This document shows positions 24,380 through 33,603 of a stretch of 64,000 nt of DNA, one piece after another. The stretch's first letter is position 1; every line of letters starts with the position of its first letter. The stretch spans positions 45,046 through 109,045 of the forward strand of contig CAZOJT010000005.1 in NCBI GenBank assembly GCA_964580215.1, given 5' to 3'. The stretch is from SM23-73-3 sp964580215 (GTDB taxonomy: Bacteria; Zixibacteria; MSB-5A5; SM1-73). Both the position numbers and the translations under genes were made by a program. Under the pieces are notes generated by a model. The model worked only from the letters and a program-made list of their open reading frames with translations. It was not told where the DNA came from and made no database searches.

Positions 24380-25138
24380 TTATAGGGCGAATTTTTCTTT
24401 GACCATCCCCCTGAGCTTCAAAACAGCCTTGGTGTGTATCTGGGAGACCCTGGATTCGGAGATCTGCATCACCTCCCCGATCTCTTTTAGCGTCAGCTCC
24501 TCATGATAATACAAAGCCACCACCAATCTCTCCTGCTCGGATAGATGGCTTATGGCTTGGATCAGATATGCTTTAAGCTCCTCCTTTTCCAGATCTCCCA
24601 AAACATTTTCATAACTTAAATCCTCCAGGGTCTCAACCCGGGGCACCTGTCGATTATCTTCTTTCTTGTAAATCAACTCATCCAAAGATAGTATGGTGGT
24701 GGAAGAAACATCATCCAATGTGGAAAAAAGCTCATCTGGCGAGATCTTTAAAGATTTGGCAAGCTCTCTGCCGGAGGGGCGTCTGCCCAGTCGGTTTTCC
24801 AGTTTGCTTGTGGCTTTTTCGATCTCTCTGGATTTTGCTCTAGTCGAGCGGGGCACCCAATCTAAAGAACGGAGCTCATCCAAGATGGCTCCCCTTATTC
24901 GCGGGACTGCATAGGTTTCAAATTTCACCCCCCGGGAGGGATCAAAATTAGACAAAGCTTCGATCAATCCTATGACTCCGGTGTTGACCAAATCGGAAAG
25001 CTCCACCGATTTAGGAAATCCCATAGCCATCCTTCCAGCTACATTTTTCACTAAGGTTAGATATTCCTCCAAAAGTTTCTGTCTGACTTGCGGATCGTTG
25101 TCTTTTTTAAACTGCACCCAAACTTCTTGGACAGCCAT
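24380..25138 (-). CDS. fliA: RNA polymerase sigma-28 factor (FliA/WhiG type)
   Basis: The 252-residue sigma factor has region 2 (LVKNVAGRMAMGFPKSVELSDLVNTGVIGLIEAL, then FETYAVPRIRGAILDELRSLDWVPRS), region 3 and region 4 (LTLKEIGEVMQISESRVSQIHTKAVLKLR). This is the FliA/WhiG class that directs late flagellar and chemotaxis genes. Start ATG at 25138 has GAGGT about 8 bases upstream. A sigma-54-type promoter is seen about 430 bp upstream, and a sigma-28 promoter precedes the flgM-like gene 10 kb downstream. Confidence 0.95.
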   Translation of the reverse strand: MAVQEVWVQFKKDNDPQVRQKLLEEYLTLVKNVAGRMAMGFPKSVELSDLVNTGVIGLIEALSNFDPSRGVKFETYAVPRIRGAILDELRSLDWVPRSTRAKSREIEKATSKLENRLGRRPSGRELAKSLKISPDELFSTLDDVSSTTILSLDELIYKKEDNRQVPRVETLEDLSYENVLGDLEKEELKAYLIQAISHLSEQERLVVALYYHEELTLKEIGEVMQISESRVSQIHTKAVLKLRGMVKEKFAL

Positions 25139-25554
25139 GTAATCTACCTCGCTTTGTGAAGGTTTAAACTCCCCGGATACACATTGTCTCTGTGCATCCC
25201 GTCCCTTTTTGAGATCAGTCGAAAAAAAGGTATAATTTGGGGTATCGTTTTTTTATATCGTCTCCTCTTGGCTAATTCTTTAGTTTTGGAAAGAAAGCAA
25301 TACGAAGCTTCGAGTAAGGAAAGTTTAGTTGCAAAAAAACGAACTCTTTTTAGGGAATTCAGTTTCAGAAAAGTGAAAAGCAAATGATTTTGGTTCTTGG
25401 AAATCGGCTTAAATAGGACAACCAACGCTGAGCCAAATTCCGAAAAGAGAGCTTTAGTCAATTGTGAAGCAGAATTGCAAGCCAAGCGCATCTCCAATTC
25501 TTTCAGTTCCATTCAGTTTTCAGTTCCGCCTTCTTCATACAGCCTTGAAAACTT
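25139..25554. other. Long leader region of fliA
   Basis: About 400 bp between the putative sigma-54 promoter and fliA. A 122-codon frame (25512 to 25144) lies here and would start about 33 nt after the predicted transcript start, but it has no Shine-Dalgarno and an unfamiliar basic composition, so I do not call it a gene. Confidence 0.45.
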
Positions 25555-25572
25555 TTGCAAACTTTGTGCCAA
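25555..25572 (-). promoter_or_regulatory. Sigma-54 promoter upstream of fliA
   Basis: The minus strand reads TTGGCACAAAGTTTGCAA. Against TGGCACG-N4-TTGCW it differs at one base, and GG and GC are exactly 10 bases apart. It faces fliA; the predicted start of transcription is near 25545. Confidence 0.65.
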
Positions 25573-25763
25573 AACATTTGAAGGGGGGACTGGCAACACA
25601 TAATTGTCTGCGGCATAACGAGTTAATCAAATTAGATGAGATATAAGTTTAAGTCGGCGGGTTGGTCGTTTAGGAAAAATCTTCCTAAAATAGGTGGAAA
25701 AAAGTTCCCACCCCTTACTTAGCTATGTGAATTCCGGCTGGTTTAAAAAGCAACACTTTTCGG

Positions 25764-25792
25764 TTGACAAACCACTTAACAGAGCATATTAT
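25764..25792 (+). promoter_or_regulatory. Sigma-70-type promoter of the TPR gene
   Basis: TTGACA at 25764-25769, 17-base spacer, TATTAT at 25787-25792, about 110 bp before the start codon at 25903. Confidence 0.75.
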
Positions 25793-25816
25793 TAATCTTG
25801 ATTGATTACAGATTTT

Positions 25817-25853
25817 TGTAGTTCGTAGGGACAGGGCTTGTCCCTGTCCAAAT
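25817..25853. repeat. GTAGGGACAGGGCTTGTCCC hairpin in the TPR leader
   Basis: A hairpin with arms GGGACAGG and CCTGTCC-like sequence, related to the pair at 697-770. It would be in the 5' untranslated region of the TPR mRNA. Confidence 0.6.
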
Positions 25854-25902
25854 TTAGAACAAGACAGACACAGCTAAGCAAAAACTTTAACAAGAAGGGC
25901 TT

Positions 25903-27351
25903 ATGAGAAAATTTATCTTTATCTGGGCTTTGATTCTAATTCTTTTATCCTTGCTTTCGGTTAGTTCTCAAACTGTCCCTACGGATACTTCACAAATTGC
26001 TGCAGAGGTTTTGAAACATAAGGGGCAGATCGATAGTTTAAGGATGGAATTTGAGAAAACCAAAAAAGATTATTATGAGCGATCAATGGAAGGTGCTAAG
26101 AGAAGTATAGATTTAGCTAACATTGTTATAAAAATCGTCGGTTTAATAGTTGCTATAATGACTGGTCTGGGAATTTTCTCATATATTAAAACGGGGCAGA
26201 TAAGAAAGAAAGTAGAGGATGAATTCGAGGAGATGAAGAAACTGAAAGAAAAAATGAAGGATGATTTTAAACAAGAATTTGAGAAAACGATTAATCTAAG
26301 ACGTGAAATCGAAAGAACCAAAACACAAGCAGAGACATTGATGAAAGATATTAATCGAATTTATGAAGATGTAAAAAAGATAAAGGTAGATATGAAAAAG
26401 ATGGACAAAGAAATTGATGAGAAAAAGCGATCTGTTGAAGAAACCAAAACAGAAGTTTCGGCTATCAGTTACTTCACAGAGGGAGTAGCTTTAGGAGAAT
26501 CAGACAAGCATGAGGAAGCGATAGAGAGGTATAGCAAGGCTACAGAGCTGAAGCAGGATTATGTGGAAGCTTACAATAACTGGGGAGTGGCTTTAGGAGA
26601 TTTAGGCAGGTATGAAGAGCAGATTGAGAAGTGTAAGAAGGCAATAGAATGGAAGCCAGATTATGCAGCAGCTTGGGCAAACTGGGGGTCGGCTTTAATA
26701 AATTCAGGCAGGCATGAGCAGTCTATAGAGAAGTCCAAGAAGGCCATAGAGCTGAACCCGAATCTTGCAGAAGCTTACAATAACTGGGGCGTGGCACTTG
26801 CTGAATCAGGTAGGCACGAGGAGGCGATAGAGAAGTTTGCCAGGGCTTCAGCGCTGCGACCGAATTATGCGCCTGCGTACTCTAACTGGGGATCCGCTTT
26901 AACAGAATTGGGCATGTATGAGGAGTCAATCGAGAAGTGCAGGAAAGCGGCAGAGCTGAAGCCGAATTTTCCAGATGCCTACAATAATTGGGGCGTAGCT
27001 CTATCTCGATCAGGAAAGCAAGAGGATGCGATAGAGAAATACAAAAAGCTGTCAGCCATGAAGCCGGATTATGCGCCCGCTTATTCAAATTGGGCGTTTG
27101 CTTTGATAAAATTAGGAAGATATGAAGAGGCGATAGACAAGTGTCAGAAGGCGACACAATTGGATCCCAGTCTTGCAAATGGGTGGTACAACATGGCGTG
27201 TGCTTATTCATTACAAAATAAGAAAGCATACGGATTAGAAAATCTTAAGAAAGCTATCGAACTCGACCCGACTTGTAAAGAAAAAGCAAAAAAAGATAAG
27301 GATTTCAAGAATCTGTGGGAGGATGAGGATTTTAAGAAGTTGGTGGAGTGA
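25903..27351 (+). CDS. Membrane-anchored coiled-coil TPR protein
   Basis: The 482-residue protein has an N-terminal signal-like helix (about 4-22), a second hydrophobic helix (about 72-94), a Lys/Glu coiled coil (about 100-185) and then eight consecutive 34-residue TPR units (about 187-460). The TPRs are strongly alike at the turn (AYNNWGVAL / AYSNWGSAL, then YEEAIEK), which suggests recent internal duplication. TPR domains scaffold protein complexes, and the topology places them either in the periplasm or the cytosol depending on the second helix. The partner is unknown. It is a single gene with its own promoter. Confidence 0.85.
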   Translation: MRKFIFIWALILILLSLLSVSSQTVPTDTSQIAAEVLKHKGQIDSLRMEFEKTKKDYYERSMEGAKRSIDLANIVIKIVGLIVAIMTGLGIFSYIKTGQIRKKVEDEFEEMKKLKEKMKDDFKQEFEKTINLRREIERTKTQAETLMKDINRIYEDVKKIKVDMKKMDKEIDEKKRSVEETKTEVSAISYFTEGVALGESDKHEEAIERYSKATELKQDYVEAYNNWGVALGDLGRYEEQIEKCKKAIEWKPDYAAAWANWGSALINSGRHEQSIEKSKKAIELNPNLAEAYNNWGVALAESGRHEEAIEKFARASALRPNYAPAYSNWGSALTELGMYEESIEKCRKAAELKPNFPDAYNNWGVALSRSGKQEDAIEKYKKLSAMKPDYAPAYSNWAFALIKLGRYEEAIDKCQKATQLDPSLANGWYNMACAYSLQNKKAYGLENLKKAIELDPTCKEKAKKDKDFKNLWEDEDFKKLVE

Positions 27352-27707
27352 ATGAGGATCGGATTCACAACAGATGAAGCAGATTAAAAAGATAAATAGA
27401 TAGCGTCGAAGACAAGCCCTGAACCGTATGGTTCAGGGTAAACTCCGACGCTACATCCTTATTTGCGAAGGGAAGAGCGGGTAGCCGTCCATATGGACGT
27501 GCGGGGTAAATAATTTCCAAAATAACATAAGAAAGCGCCGGAGAAAAGCCCTTCGGGGTGAATCCCCTCAGGATGAACTCCGACGCTACTTGCTTCTACA
27601 TGTCATTCTGAGCGTAGCGAAGAATCTCCATAAATCGAGATGTTTCGCTTCGCTCAACATGACACCCAATATGGTTTTCAACTGCCGGCTTTTCTTATGG
27701 ATTTATT
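27352..27707. repeat. Repeat-filled spacer with three palindrome types
   Basis: Two related hairpins bounded by AGCG-C-G and ACTCCGACGCTAC lie at 27401-27454 and 27534-27589. Between them is GTAGCCGTCC-ATAT-GGACGTGCGGGG (27479-27508). At 27601-27663 is the palindrome GTCATTCTGAGCGTAGCGAA ... TTCGCTTCGCTCAACATGAC, with other copies at 37832, 45809, 46067 and 50740. No gene. Confidence 0.75.
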
Positions 27708-29183
27708 TTACTTCCGTTCAGTCTGGGATAAGCCTTTCCTTTCTGGTTCCAAATATTCTCTGTCCCAGATCGGATCGGTGAGCCTTGCCACCTTTTCTCC
27801 ATACTGGCAAAGACCTTCAACAAAATCTGCCGCCTCTAAAGCCTCTGCCGCTTCTGGATTGATGGGATTAGCCCGCTGTTCCTTTACAATCTGGTAAAAG
27901 CGCCGATGATGGTCCCGGATGGGACAGGGAACGATTTCATTGCCCACCTGGTGTGAAGGTTGCATATAGCCGTATTCTGTTTGCCATTTTCGGACCGCCT
28001 TGAAAAAAGGACTCTCTAAAACCGTATTTACGTTTCCGCCATTTGAGTATATCTCTTTTATATTATGCGTGGAATAGGGGGTGAAAACACAGGGCATCAC
28101 GTTGCCGTTCCAATCGATGTAAAAATACCCTCCTGCCCTGCCGGCGCATAAACAACCATCGCTGATCGATCCGGAGTTCCAGAAATCAGCAACGAACAGC
28201 TTGTGTTTCTCAATTAGTTCTCTCTCCCTCAAATACATGTTCAGCCTCTGCTCCGGGGTGACCAAAAGGTCCAAGGTGAACTTGCACCCAATGGGCATAT
28301 ATTGAAATATCCAGCCGTAGATCGTCCCTTGCTGATTGAAATAAAAATCGATGAATTCATCTGAGAGGAGAAGCTCTGCATTATCCCTGGTAGCGGTCAG
28401 AGATATTCCAAAAGGAACCCCAACCTCTCTTAAGTCTTCCATGGCTTTAAGAATCCTGTTATAAACCCCCTTTCCTCTCCTTTTATCCGTCTCCTCCTCA
28501 AAACCTTCTACCGAGATAGCTGGCGTAACATTTCCTAAATCTGCCATCCGCTCCGCTCTTTTCTTATCAATCAAAGTTCCGTTGGTGAAGATCAAAAAAT
28601 AGTTGTCATTATGTTTTCCCGCCAGATTTAGAATATCCTTGCCCTGGCTTTTCCACATAAACGGTTCTCCACCGGAGATTACGGTGAAAAACGATCCCCA
28701 GTATCTGGTCTTATCGGCGATTATTTGAGATACTAAGTCAAAATCCAGTTTATTCTTAGCTCCAATCAAATTGCCGGCATAACACCCTTCACAATGAAGA
28801 TTGCAGGCGGCGCCGGGGCTGATGGTCAGAAAGCCCGGCGGTTCAAAACCATGCTCCTCTTCAAACTTCTGAAGCTCATCCTTGCCTCCTAAGAATATGT
28901 TCCCCAACAGCACCTTTAAAAGTCCTTTCCTCACTCGGGGAGAGATGTTTTTATTCTTCAAAGCTTTATCCACGGCATACAGCAGGTTTCTGGTCATCAG
29001 GTATTTGTCCTCTTGTACTTTACGCGGACGCTTAAGAGGGTTCATTTCCACAAACAGCTCAAAGATTTTTTTGTCCGTTTTCTTCAGTATCATCCCTCGA
29101 ATGGCATCGTTTGCCATGGCAGCGTTAAGCAAGCTGGCAAAGGTAGCTAAGAATATCGCCTTTCTTTTCTGGTTAAAATCCAT
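27708..29183 (-). CDS. Radical SAM/SPASM-domain protein
   Basis: The 491-residue protein has the radical SAM motif ACNLHCEGCYAG (Cys127, Cys131, Cys134), VISGGEPFMW for SAM binding, and a C-terminal SPASM-type region GCLCAGRAGGYFYIDWNGNVMPCVF with more Cys residues toward the end for auxiliary clusters. A helical N-terminal part of about 110 residues precedes the barrel. SPASM proteins often modify peptides or proteins, or serve in cofactor synthesis. No precursor peptide gene is evident next to it, and large repeat-filled spacers flank both sides, so the substrate stays open. Confidence 0.85.
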   Translation of the reverse strand: MDFNQKRKAIFLATFASLLNAAMANDAIRGMILKKTDKKIFELFVEMNPLKRPRKVQEDKYLMTRNLLYAVDKALKNKNISPRVRKGLLKVLLGNIFLGGKDELQKFEEEHGFEPPGFLTISPGAACNLHCEGCYAGNLIGAKNKLDFDLVSQIIADKTRYWGSFFTVISGGEPFMWKSQGKDILNLAGKHNDNYFLIFTNGTLIDKKRAERMADLGNVTPAISVEGFEEETDKRRGKGVYNRILKAMEDLREVGVPFGISLTATRDNAELLLSDEFIDFYFNQQGTIYGWIFQYMPIGCKFTLDLLVTPEQRLNMYLRERELIEKHKLFVADFWNSGSISDGCLCAGRAGGYFYIDWNGNVMPCVFTPYSTHNIKEIYSNGGNVNTVLESPFFKAVRKWQTEYGYMQPSHQVGNEIVPCPIRDHHRRFYQIVKEQRANPINPEAAEALEAADFVEGLCQYGEKVARLTDPIWDREYLEPERKGLSQTERK

Positions 29184-30475
29184 TTCCTCCTCCAGTTTTC
29201 AACTTTCTTTACTGCCTAAAGGACACATTTCCTGCTCACGAAAGAGCGATCTTGTCTTATTTGATTGGCACAAATCTTTTCCAGTATACTTCTACAAATG
29301 CCCTCAATCTTAATGTGGAAATTAACAATTTGCTCCTAAAAAAGTCAAGTATAAAAATATGTCGGGTGTGTCAAGTAAATTGTGAGAGGACTCTGAAAAA
29401 GTCATTTTTGCGGGGCTGGTCATGCCTTAGGCAGATCCCGCCACAGGCGGGAGAGCCCCGCTTACGCAGGACTAAGTTATTGTTATTCATGCTGTCACAC
29501 AAATTGTTAATGAAAAGCCCATTCCGCCAGAGGCGCCCGCCCCGCCTTTGGCGGGGGATCTGCCTATGGCAGAAATTTAGGTTATGCTTAGATCGTTTAA
29601 CGGTGTCGAAGCCCGTATCGGATGTCAAAGTTCGATGTTCGAGGCTCGAAAATACCTAATGAATTCGGGACTTTACGGGAGCCTACTAAGAGGAGCAGGA
29701 AACAGTTTACATCTTAGTATTCGTATGAATGCTTCGCATTGATTTTTTCTCCCACACCTGTTTTGGGCTTGACTTGAAATGCGTATGCATTCATACGAAT
29801 CCCCCTTTAGTAAAGGGGGATTTAGGGGGATTTTCCAAGTTTCAAATGCGTATACATTCATACGAATCCCCCCTTCCCCCCTTTTCTAAAGGGGGGATGT
29901 AAACAATTATATGCTCCCCTTAGTAACTTTACTATAAAACTGCATCGGATCTCCGGTAAATTGAACATGCGTATGCACTCATACGAGTTTGTGCACTACG
30001 GGTTTCGACCCTTATCCTGCCCGGGTTTCGGGCATTTAGTTGCGAAAATATCAACAATCCATGAGACAGCGTCAAAACATTTAGTGCGTTTGTATTAGTT
30101 GACCTAATGAAAGCAATCGAGGTTTTGGCTGACGGCAAACTAAGACAGGATTTCCCCCAAAGCAACGGAGTAAAATGCTTTAGGGGCTTACTTATTGAAT
30201 TTTACATAAAGAATGGAACATTCTTCCTTCTTCGCCTCTCTGTGCCTGTCGGGTCCCCGACCCGACAGGCAACTCCCGCCAGGTCAGGGGATGCGTATGC
30301 ACTCATACGAGCTTGGCGGGCACAGAATATACTATCGTTCCATTAAAAATGCAAGAAGCAATAATAGATTCCGGGTGCTAAATCACCTCATTTGCATAAG
30401 GTTTTTAATTTTTGTATTAGAAAGGGAAAAATTTTGGGGATGGTGGGAAAGAACGGGTTCCTTTAAATAGATTTC
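29184..30475. repeat. 1.3-kb non-coding region full of short palindromes
   Basis: No gene is convincing. Five copies of the 20-bp palindromic unit (consensus ATGCGTATGCATTCATACGA) occur at 29720-29739 (variant), 29779-29799, 29846-29866, 29967-29987 and 30291-30310. Between them are CCCCCTTTAGTAAAGGGGG-type hairpins (29800-29820, 29867-29898), GCGGG palindromes (29433-29453, 29538-29576) and CGGGTCC-CCG-ACCCG (30249-30267). The last 20-bp unit interrupts CCCGCCA-GCTTGGCGGG, as if inserted into another palindrome. Confidence 0.75.
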
Positions 30476-30496
30476 AGGCGACCTTTCTGGTCGCCT
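30476..30496. terminator. GGCGACC hairpin downstream of pilQ
   Basis: Perfect arms AGGCGACC and GGTCGCCT with a 5-base loop. It lies about 95 bp after pilQ but has only a short T-run on the minus strand, so it is a weak terminator candidate. Confidence 0.35.
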
Positions 30497-30518
30497 CTGT
30501 TCAGAGGTCAGCAAACCC

Positions 30519-30589
30519 TCTGTCATCTATTATCCGTTATCTGCTATCTGTCGTCTGTTATCTATTATCTGCTATCTGTCATCTGCTAT
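30519..30589. repeat. 7-bp repeat array directly after pilQ
   Basis: On the minus strand the base after the pilQ TGA begins ATAGCAG, ATGACAG, ATAGCAG, ATAATAG, ATAACAG, ACGACAG, ATAGCAG, ATAACGG, ATAATAG, ATGACAG: ten 7-bp units in register. Confidence 0.9.
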
Positions 30590-31951
30590 TCATGGCTTAA
30601 AGCCTTCATCCGGTTGCTCGATGGCTCCCATGCTGTGCATCTCGTCGGTAACGATAGCGGGGGTCACAAAGATAACCAGGTCTCTGTTGGTCACTTCTTT
30701 CCGGGTGTATCGGAAAAGATAACCCAACAAGGGTAGGTCTTTTAATATGGGAAGCCCGACGTGGGTCTTCATTTCCACCTGGGTGGTTAATCCACCTATA
30801 ACGGCTGTCTGACCGTTGCCCACTACCACATTAGTTTCAGCATTATTGGTATTAATGATCACTCCATTAGCATCGAAAGTATAGGAGCTACGCTCCGGCT
30901 TGAGTTTTAAAAGTATTCGATTCTCTGAGGTGATATGTGGAGTAACCCGCAGGATGGTCCCCACCTCCTCGAACTGAATCACCACATTACCTGCCTCATC
31001 GAATTGCTTTATGGGAATTTTTTGCCCCATCTGAATAAAAGCCTCCCGGTTGTCCACCGTTGTGATCTCAGGATGAGCTATTATCTTTCCCTTGTTGCTG
31101 GAGACCAGAGCGGAGACCACCCCCTCTATATCAAAATCTCCCTGAACCGTGGCGAAGGTGTAGGTAGCGATGGGATCGCTCACCCGATCGGTAATTTGAG
31201 AAAAGCTTGCTTCGGTCTTATCCCCTTCCAGAAGCTGGGCGCTTTTTCTGGAGACCATGGACCAGTTGATCCCCAATTCAGTTAAAGCTCCCGATTCGAT
31301 CTCCAGAAGCTGAGCCGATATCTTGATCTGATCAGTCTCCTTGTCCAGGGTCTTGACCAGTTGCTTAACCTTCTGGATGTGCTCGGGCGTATCCCGGATA
31401 ACCAGAGAGTTGGTGCGATCGTCCGTGTCGATGGTTCCTCTCTGCGAGATTACCGCCTTGACCGATTTCACCATGTCTTTAGCCGTCCCGTGTCTTACCG
31501 GGATAACCGCTGTCTCCAGGGGAACCATTGCAGATTGATCGATCCGATGCTTTTCCAAGAGTGCCTGCTCCTGGAGGAACTCCTGAGTGGGAAGCACCCG
31601 GATATAACCCCCCTCTTCCACTCCAGACAGGCTATAAGTTTTCAACAAAATGTCCAGCGCCTGTCGCCAGGTCACATCCTGCAAGGTCAAGGTCACCGAG
31701 GCCTCTACCGAAGGAGAAGCCACGATGTTGACCCCTCCATAATCAGCTAAAAAGCTCAAGACCGAATGCAAGTCCGCATTTTGTAGGTTTATTGCGGTGA
31801 TGATCTTATCGGCTTTCCCGGATTGAGAAGGCTCCGCAAGAATCTTCCCTGCCCCTGCCAAAACAAAAACCAGTATCCCCAGGATAAGACAGATTTCCCA
31901 AACCGTCCCGCTCCACCTGAACCATCTGTTCCTTTGAAGAATCTTTCTCAT
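30590..31951 (-). CDS. pilQ: Type IV pilus secretin PilQ, short form without AMIN domain
   Basis: PilQ forms the outer-membrane channel for the pilus. After a signal helix (about 16-38) the 453-residue protein has a secretin/TonB short N-terminal domain (ITAINLQNADLHSVLSFLADYGGVNI), one N1 domain (about 147-205) and the secretin domain with HPEITTVDNREAFIQMGQKIP, VGTILRVTPHI, NAETNVVVGNGQTAVIGGL and LPLLGYLFRY. PilQ proteins usually have 600-750 residues and one or more N-terminal AMIN domains that bind peptidoglycan; these are absent here, while an AMIN domain is on the adjacent PilP. It is last in pilMNOPQ. Confidence 0.93.
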   Translation of the reverse strand: MRKILQRNRWFRWSGTVWEICLILGILVFVLAGAGKILAEPSQSGKADKIITAINLQNADLHSVLSFLADYGGVNIVASPSVEASVTLTLQDVTWRQALDILLKTYSLSGVEEGGYIRVLPTQEFLQEQALLEKHRIDQSAMVPLETAVIPVRHGTAKDMVKSVKAVISQRGTIDTDDRTNSLVIRDTPEHIQKVKQLVKTLDKETDQIKISAQLLEIESGALTELGINWSMVSRKSAQLLEGDKTEASFSQITDRVSDPIATYTFATVQGDFDIEGVVSALVSSNKGKIIAHPEITTVDNREAFIQMGQKIPIKQFDEAGNVVIQFEEVGTILRVTPHITSENRILLKLKPERSSYTFDANGVIINTNNAETNVVVGNGQTAVIGGLTTQVEMKTHVGLPILKDLPLLGYLFRYTRKEVTNRDLVIFVTPAIVTDEMHSMGAIEQPDEGFKP

Positions 31952-31965
31952 AAGCTACCTCTCTT

Positions 31966-33591
31966 TTAATATTCCCGGTTAAGTTCCAAAACCCTTATTT
32001 GATATCCGCCATATTCCTCAACATGAAAGATCGCCCTCTCTTCCTTAACGCTGATTACGTATCCATTTTTCATTTTGTCCCCACTCATCAGAATATAACC
32101 GAATCCCATCTCATCTTCCAGCAAAGCCCGATTTCCTTCTTGATCCCTTAAGATTCCCACCAACTTTAGATTTTCAAACAGAGGCAGGGGCGCTTCTCCA
32201 AAGCTCATATCTTGCTTCTCTGTTAGCGGCAAGAAGGGGTCCCTTCTGTTTCCAGGATTATAATAAACCATTTTCCTTTTAGGAACCAAGCCCAACTCAG
32301 ACTCCTGGGGACTCTGAATCAAAATCAAGCTCTCCGCCAATGCGTGGCTTTCCTTGGCGGCCACTGATTCAGGACCCAAAATCCTGCCAATTCCCTTTTG
32401 AACGGAACCCGGAGTCCCTGTGGAAACATCCTCTTTTCCCTCAGTTTCAACCTTTGTTATCTTTGTTTTTTCGGTCGCCTCCGCCTCAGAAGACTTGCCT
32501 TCAGGAAAAGGACCCAACGGGACCGGAGATCGACTTATCTGCCTTTTTGGAGAACGTCGTTTAGACAGGCTTTGCTTCGAGCTTAATTGGGAGACAGAAA
32601 GTGCCTCCTTCTTTTCAACTCCTGTTTGCGTTGTAGACTTAAAAGTCTGTTTTGCAGAAGCAGAGAGAGTATCCTTTTGGGTCTTTTCCTTTTCAACTTT
32701 TTTGGCAATTCCTTGATGGAAAGAGGATTTGGTTTGCTTGGTGGTAATGTGCTCCCCAGAAGCCTCTGGTGAAAGTGCCGGCTCAGGCAACACCGGTTCC
32801 TGTTTGATGATCTGCGAAACTTCTTCCTTCTTTATATCTTCATCCTCAGATCGTGTCTGAGATAATAAGATCGGTTTCTTCTCAGCAGGCAGGACAACCT
32901 CACCTGTATCGGCATAGCTGACCGCCCTTCGGTAGATTCTCTCTTTCTGAGTTGGTTCAGCTTTCTCCTTTTCAGAGACTTCTAATTCAGGTGAACTTTC
33001 AGCACTTAGAAGAGAAGTTTGAGACTTATCAGACTTCTGATCTTTCTGGGGAACTGCCTCAACTGAAGCAACTTTTGTCTGTTTTTTTTCCATTGATATC
33101 TTTTGATCCTTCTCTTCCTCTAGTACTGCCACCCACATGGGAAAATCAGAATCCTGGGTGGTCAAAATGGCAATGCTGGCTTCGTACTCTGTCTCCGGGT
33201 CAGTTACCTTGTAAACCACCGGGCCGTTCAGGTCTAAAACGACCCTGACGATCCTCCTCGGTTCAGTCTGAAACTGACTGGTGCGGATAGCCGTTATGCT
33301 ACCCGGCGGAAGTCCCTTTTTAAAGTTATGTTGGGGTAAACCGAAAATAGCGTCCTTACAGTCGATGATCACCCGATAAGGTTTCCCATCCTTTGCTCCC
33401 TCTGTGGAGTGAAGAAACTCAAAGGGCTTGTCTGCATATACACAGACCTTGGTAAAGTTTCCTTCCTTCTTTAGGCTGATATTCTCAATCCGGCAACTCC
33501 CCCAGGCCGGGCTTATGGAAACTAAAAACGTGCCAAAAAAGAGAAACGCCAGAACGACTACAGATAGTCTGGTTATTAAATTTATTCTCAT
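31966..33591 (-). CDS. pilP: PilP-like pilus assembly protein with N-terminal AMIN domain
   Basis: PilP is normally a lipoprotein of about 180 residues linking the inner-membrane PilN/PilO to PilQ. This 541-residue version has a signal sequence (about 10-31), an AMIN domain (about 33-147: PYRVIIDCKD, then GSITAIRTSQFQTEPRRIVRVVLDL), a low-complexity Ser/Lys/Glu/Pro linker of roughly 280 residues, and a C-terminal PilP domain (about 445-541: YYNPGNRRDPFLPL, LVGILRDQEGNRALLED). No lipobox Cys is seen. The linker could span the periplasm. This appears to be a domain shuffle, with the peptidoglycan-binding AMIN moved from PilQ to PilP. Confidence 0.85.
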   Translation of the reverse strand: MRINLITRLSVVVLAFLFFGTFLVSISPAWGSCRIENISLKKEGNFTKVCVYADKPFEFLHSTEGAKDGKPYRVIIDCKDAIFGLPQHNFKKGLPPGSITAIRTSQFQTEPRRIVRVVLDLNGPVVYKVTDPETEYEASIAILTTQDSDFPMWVAVLEEEKDQKISMEKKQTKVASVEAVPQKDQKSDKSQTSLLSAESSPELEVSEKEKAEPTQKERIYRRAVSYADTGEVVLPAEKKPILLSQTRSEDEDIKKEEVSQIIKQEPVLPEPALSPEASGEHITTKQTKSSFHQGIAKKVEKEKTQKDTLSASAKQTFKSTTQTGVEKKEALSVSQLSSKQSLSKRRSPKRQISRSPVPLGPFPEGKSSEAEATEKTKITKVETEGKEDVSTGTPGSVQKGIGRILGPESVAAKESHALAESLILIQSPQESELGLVPKRKMVYYNPGNRRDPFLPLTEKQDMSFGEAPLPLFENLKLVGILRDQEGNRALLEDEMGFGYILMSGDKMKNGYVISVKEERAIFHVEEYGGYQIRVLELNREY

Positions 33592-33603
33592 GTATCACCC
33601 TTT

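Noticed and set aside
25144..25512. 122-codon frame between the sigma-54 promoter and fliA
   Set aside because: No Shine-Dalgarno, no recognisable domain, and a composition typical of random AT-rich sequence; kept only as a note on the leader.
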